Of a DNA stretch of 64,000 bases, positions 61,262 through 64,000 are shown piece after piece. Numbering within the stretch: position 1 is the first letter of the stretch; the number at the start of each line of letters is the position of its first letter. The notes below the pieces were generated by a model. That model had not been told where the DNA came from and did not search any database. It was given only the letters and a program-made list of their open reading frames with translations. A program made the position numbers and the translations under genes. Source of the stretch: Branchiostoma floridae. Taxonomy: Eukaryota; Chordata; Leptocardii; Amphioxiformes; Branchiostomatidae. The stretch is from assembly GCF_000003815.2 (NCBI RefSeq), contig NC_049981.1, positions 26,993,785-27,057,784 of the forward strand, in the 5' to 3' direction.

Positions 61262-61385
61262 GCGTTTGCCATTACTCAACACTAGAGGGGAGTAGAAACG
61301 GTCTCTTGGCTCCCGGGATTCGAACGTTGACCCGCCAGCTCACAAACTCAATGCAATAACTGCTAGGCCAAACGTTCCTGACCAG
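61262..61385 (-). repeat. tRNA-derived SINE (minus strand)
   Basis: On the minus strand an A box-like GTTTGGCCTAGCAGTTATTG is followed about 40 bases later by a B box ACGTTCGAATCCCGGGA, with a spacer of normal size. A short unrelated tail follows. It is a SINE head, lying about 120 bases before the U12 branch site. Confidence 0.55.
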
Positions 61386-61505
61386 ATAGACTTGTCAGTG
61401 GTGTTACAGTTGCTATGGGTCAATGCACCTTAAATAAAGAAATCCATTCCTTCATTGTGAGGGAAATTAGAATGTGGAAAAGTATGTTTCCTTAACCCCA
61501 GCTAC

Positions 61506-61645
61506 ATTACAGATCTGGAGGACTTCCTCAACAAGGTTGACACCAGCTGTCCGAACTTGACCTACCTTAGCCTGCTGGGCAACGTGGCCTGCCCCAACGA
61601 GCTGTCAGCAGAGGACAAGGACGAAGAGGACTACCAGAGATATAG
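61506..61645 (+). CDS. LRMDA: LRMDA exon 6, last LRRs and LRR cap start
   Basis: This exon encodes 46 complete codons plus two bases: ITDLEDFLNKVDTSCPNL, then TYLSLLGNVACPNELS, then a charged stretch ending DEEDYQRYR. The SLLGNVACPNEL and DEEDYQRYR strings are the strongest LRMDA signature in the window; Y-x2-YR begins the C-terminal LRR cap that closes the solenoid. The exon begins immediately after the AC of the U12 intron (GCTAC at 61501-61505). It ends in phase 2 at AG, followed by donor GTCAGT at 61646. The next exon should start with the base completing Arg and continue with a YKLPNL-type motif. I looked through 61646-64000 on the + strand and did not find it, so it lies outside. Confidence 0.93.
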
Positions 61646-62107
61646 GTCAGTGTACATGGGGGCATGAACCAGTGTAACAGACTGGAATGTACCCCTGGTT
61701 TAAATGTCCCATGCATTTAAATGGTGTATTTGAATGGCAAGGGGTGTAGTCTGGCCTGTTACACCTGACCGAGAAGAAGATTTGTTGTTTGTTCACATTT
61801 CCCTTTTAGGTGAAATTTTGTAACTTTATAATAAAAGACTCATGATCAGGAACAGGTTTCCTTTTATGAACTCCTTTCACTATCTCAATATCTCAGACTA
61901 ACACAACTGCAAAATCTTCCTACCACTAAAAATTCAGGAATGCATAGCAGTGAAATGTCTCATCAATTTTCTGAAATACCTCAGCAATTTTCCTTTTAGA
62001 ATAATATTTTCTTATTTATTAGATATCTATAAGTTGAAAGCAATAAATTATTTTATTTCATCTCACACTTTCAATATCTTGCAAGTGTTGCAAGTATCTG
62101 TTAGTTA

Positions 62108-62341
62108 CTACTGTAATTCTTGAAATTTTCACTGGGCTTTTATGTTAGTGGTGACCGCTTGGTACTTCCATCTTGTACAACTGGCGATGGCTGAAAAAGC
62201 CACAAACATAAAACTGGTCTTTCCATTTCCGTACAGTATGTGCCATAGCACTACCACAAACTTGAAACCACTGCGAAGACGCCATTTTCTGCAAAATTAA
62301 ATCCCAAATTTATCTTGCAAACTTAAAGGCATTTACAGTAC
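62108..62341. mobile_element. Diverged MITE related to 52102-52313
   Basis: It begins TACTGTAATTC and ends CATTTACAGTA. It has the same interior logic (ACTACCACAAACTTGAAACC, GCAAACTTAAAGG) as the 52-kb element. It is the substrate of the partial duplication described next. Confidence 0.65.
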
Positions 62342-62502
62342 TATTTAGAGTCTACATGTTATTAAAAGTGAGTTCCAAATTAGCAAACAAGTCTTCACCA
62401 AGCCAGCTTCAGCCTTATCTTCAAAAATTAAATCCCAAACTTATCTTGCAAACTTAAAGGCATTTACAGTACTATTTAGAGTCTACATGTTATTAAAAGT
62501 GA
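62293..62502. repeat. 79-bp duplication flanking a 52-bp insert
   Basis: 62293-62371 and 62424-62502 are copies with one mismatch. The insert between them (62372-62423, with 62377-62424 as the matched span) repeats 59642-59689 with one mismatch. Confidence 0.9.
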
Positions 62503-62809
62503 AAGCTGTTGTTGAGGTTACCGGAAGCTGACATGTTGCCCTCATGCCTACCCACTCTACCTCTCCACTGGGAGCGCCCAGCTATGTCTTTGTGAGCCGC
62601 AAAGTAATATTGTGGTCTCCAGCTCGGTTTTGAAACAAAGCCATTGGTCCTACGAGGCCAGTACAACATAAAGATGGAACATTCCATAAATTGCCGTGAA
62701 TGACTTCCCTGGAGGACTGACACCTTTCGGAGGTGTTGTTAAATTGTTGGAAGCATACAGGGAGCGCCTTTCTTCCAGTTTACAAAGATTTATGGACCTC
62801 TCCCCTCCA

Positions 62810-63200
62810 CACTAATGTCCATCATAGATTATATCCAAATCCCCCGGTGTACTCAACCTGAGAAACTGCCTTCTTCATTATGTACGGAGCATTAGAACTT
62901 TGAAAATGCTGTCAGGTCTTAAACAATTTAGCACCCCCATAGCTGTCAGCTTTATAACACTGGTAATAAACGCGGTAAAGGCAAGACGGATGGGATGATA
63001 GTTTGAGGAAGGTGGCATCAGGCAAAGTTGCTGTCGACCAAATTGGGGAGACGTTGAGAGAAGATTTTAATACACTTCTTAGTCTTGAGGGAATTTGTTT
63101 GATTGATGGTGCGATGAGTCAGAGACAGATGTCAAAATGAAAAGCCAAAGTCACAAATTAGAGAGACTTTGACAAACGGTCTTGATGTGCGGGCTCCCTC
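62810..63200. promoter_or_regulatory. Candidate regulatory block in intron 6
   Basis: Repeat-free, with ATAGCTGTCAGCTTTATAAC, CTGGTAATAAACGCGG, TTTGATTGATGG and AGACAGATGTCAAAATG. MEIS, Hox and PBX-like cores. Inference only. Confidence 0.25.
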
Positions 63201-64000
63201 GACTGGGACCTCCGTGTCAATTATGAATGATGTTTGTACGCGTCACCTCCACAATGCACCTTCTGGGCACTGATATAGAGTTCGCATTTGGACAGAAAGT
63301 CGGACAAAAATCTTCCCGACTCTTTTCCCCAACAAGCTAATAAATCATTGAAACATTCTTTACGACGTGGATATCAGCGCTTTCTTCTCTAAATGTACTA
63401 GGTATAAACTCGGAAAGTCAGTTGGACGCCTCCAGCACAATAAAAAGCGATGGCTTCAATGGTTATTGCAACGTTTGATGACCAGCGAGCTAGATGTGCC
63501 ATGTTGTTTTATCTAATGCCGCCAGAAGTATATTGATTTATCAGAACATTACTTCAGTAAGTTGCATAACTATCTTCTTGTAGGCATCTGGAAAATATCG
63601 CGTCACGGATCGTGAGGGTAACCAAGATATATGGTCCCCATATCTACCAAATGGCCGGACCAGAACTTGAATGATGTATTTGGTAGTAAGAACTGTACTT
63701 TGGGAATGGTAAGGGCAGGATGGATGGACGTTTCCTCCTTGTAAAATTGGCTAACCAATACTAATACTGATTTGATGATGTATGTAGATGCTACAGGACT
63801 GTGAGGGAGGATTGTATCTCACTAGTTCTCTCCAAATTTGTTGTGCCACAGCTGGTTGTTTTACTTCAAGAATGGCGAACTGGGAGTTTTGTAGATGTCG
63901 TAAATGATACGTGCCTTGAAATTCTCACATCCTCCCATCAGGTTTGTCATCTGTTGCTCTCATCTTGTGAGGGTTTATACTTTAGACTGACATGCAGTTA

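Larger units (their letters stand above)
56821..61505 (+). other. U12-type AT-AC intron 5
   Basis: The intron starts ATATCCTTT (56821-56829), identical to the U12 AT-AC 5' splice-site consensus, and ends AC at 61504-61505. TTCCTTAAC at 61488-61496 is identical to the U12 branch-site consensus, with the branch adenosine about 10 bases before the intron end, the short spacing typical of this class. There is no polypyrimidine tract between branch site and 3' end. This intron needs the minor spliceosome (U11/U12, U4atac/U6atac). Its body contains a repeat-poor block at 56930-57300, tRNA-like relics at 58111-58160 and 61309-61375, and a sequence at 59642-59689 that recurs in intron 6. Confidence 0.93.
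18135..64000 (+). other. LRMDA: LRMDA-like gene span (5' and central part)
   Basis: Six exons can be joined into one open frame of about 363 codons, starting at ATG 18135 and continuing past the window after the donor at 61646. Introns are 1321, 1350, 268, 34796 and 4685 bases; the sixth is incomplete. Exons 4 to 6 encode a short SDS22-like leucine-rich repeat protein whose closest remembered family is LRMDA, the gene mutated in human oculocutaneous albinism type 7 and linked to melanosome formation. Exons 1 to 3 add an N-terminal extension that human LRMDA does not have. The C-terminal exons, expected after the YQRYR motif, were not found before base 64000. The LRR assignment is strong. Inclusion of exons 1 and 2 in the same transcript rests on phase and splice-site agreement only. 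Confidence 0.85.
61646..64000 (+). other. Intron 6, 5' part
   Basis: It starts at donor GTCAGT and runs off the window. It contains a MITE (62108-62341), the duplication with insert (62293-62502) and a repeat-poor block around 62810-63200 with GCTGTCAGCTTTATAAC and TGATTGATGG motifs that could be regulatory. No further LRMDA exon is visible. Confidence 0.7.

Noticed and set aside
61646-64000. Seventh LRMDA exon inside the window
   Set aside because: No frame beginning with the required phase and a YKLPNL-like motif was found. GTATAAACTCGGAAAG near 63400 starts similarly in words only and does not continue as the family does.
1-64000. CRISPR array, bacterial operons or a prophage
   Set aside because: The window is clearly eukaryotic: introns, SINEs, MITEs and microsatellites, with no ribosome-binding-site-led gene runs.

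Overview
This is a eukaryotic, intron-rich draft-assembly window with two N gaps (23412-23619 and 34211-34361). It is almost entirely non-coding apart from one split gene on the + strand. I read that gene, in six separate exons, as the 5' and central part of an orthologue of LRMDA (leucine-rich melanocyte differentiation-associated protein, formerly C10orf11). The diagnostic part is the SDS22-like leucine-rich repeat block ending in SLLGNVACPNEL and DEEDYQRYR. The repeat style (short palindromic MITEs, tRNA-derived SINEs), the composition and the LRMDA sequence point to an invertebrate deuterostome, most likely an amphioxus (Branchiostoma). That species call is inference.

Layout. Bases 1-18134 are upstream DNA with no convincing gene. 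They hold foldback elements, simple repeats, a SINE-like piece, a local cluster of tiny palindromic elements (15.9-17.4 kb) and several repeat-poor blocks with homeodomain-type motifs that could be enhancers. The gene starts at ATG 18135, ten bases after the start of a GTCACATGAC E-box. Exons are 18135-18212, 19534-20085, 21436-21528, 21797-21897, 56694-56820 and 61506-61645. The reading frame is continuous across all five junctions (phases 0, 0, 0, 2, 0) and leaves the window at a phase-2 donor, so the C-terminal exons lie beyond base 64000.

Two features of the gene stand out. The intron between exons 5 and 6 (56821-61505) has AT-AC ends, an exact ATATCCTTT 5' site and an exact TTCCTTAAC branch site, so it is a U12 (minor spliceosome) intron. 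Exon 2 encodes a ZAD-like treble-clef zinc domain (C-x2-C, then 50 residues, then C-x2-C), which if truly spliced in makes an unusual zinc-domain/LRR fusion.

Intron 4 is 34.8 kb long. It mixes transposon debris (foldbacks, SINEs, a 1.2-kb element with subterminal repeats) with blocks rich in TAAT, TGACAG and TTTATGG motifs. In vertebrates LRMDA lies next to the developmental regulator ZNF503 in an enhancer-rich region, so a bystander-gene role for this intron is a reasonable hypothesis. Intron 6 contains a recent 79-bp duplication separated by a 52-bp insert that copies sequence 2.7 kb away.
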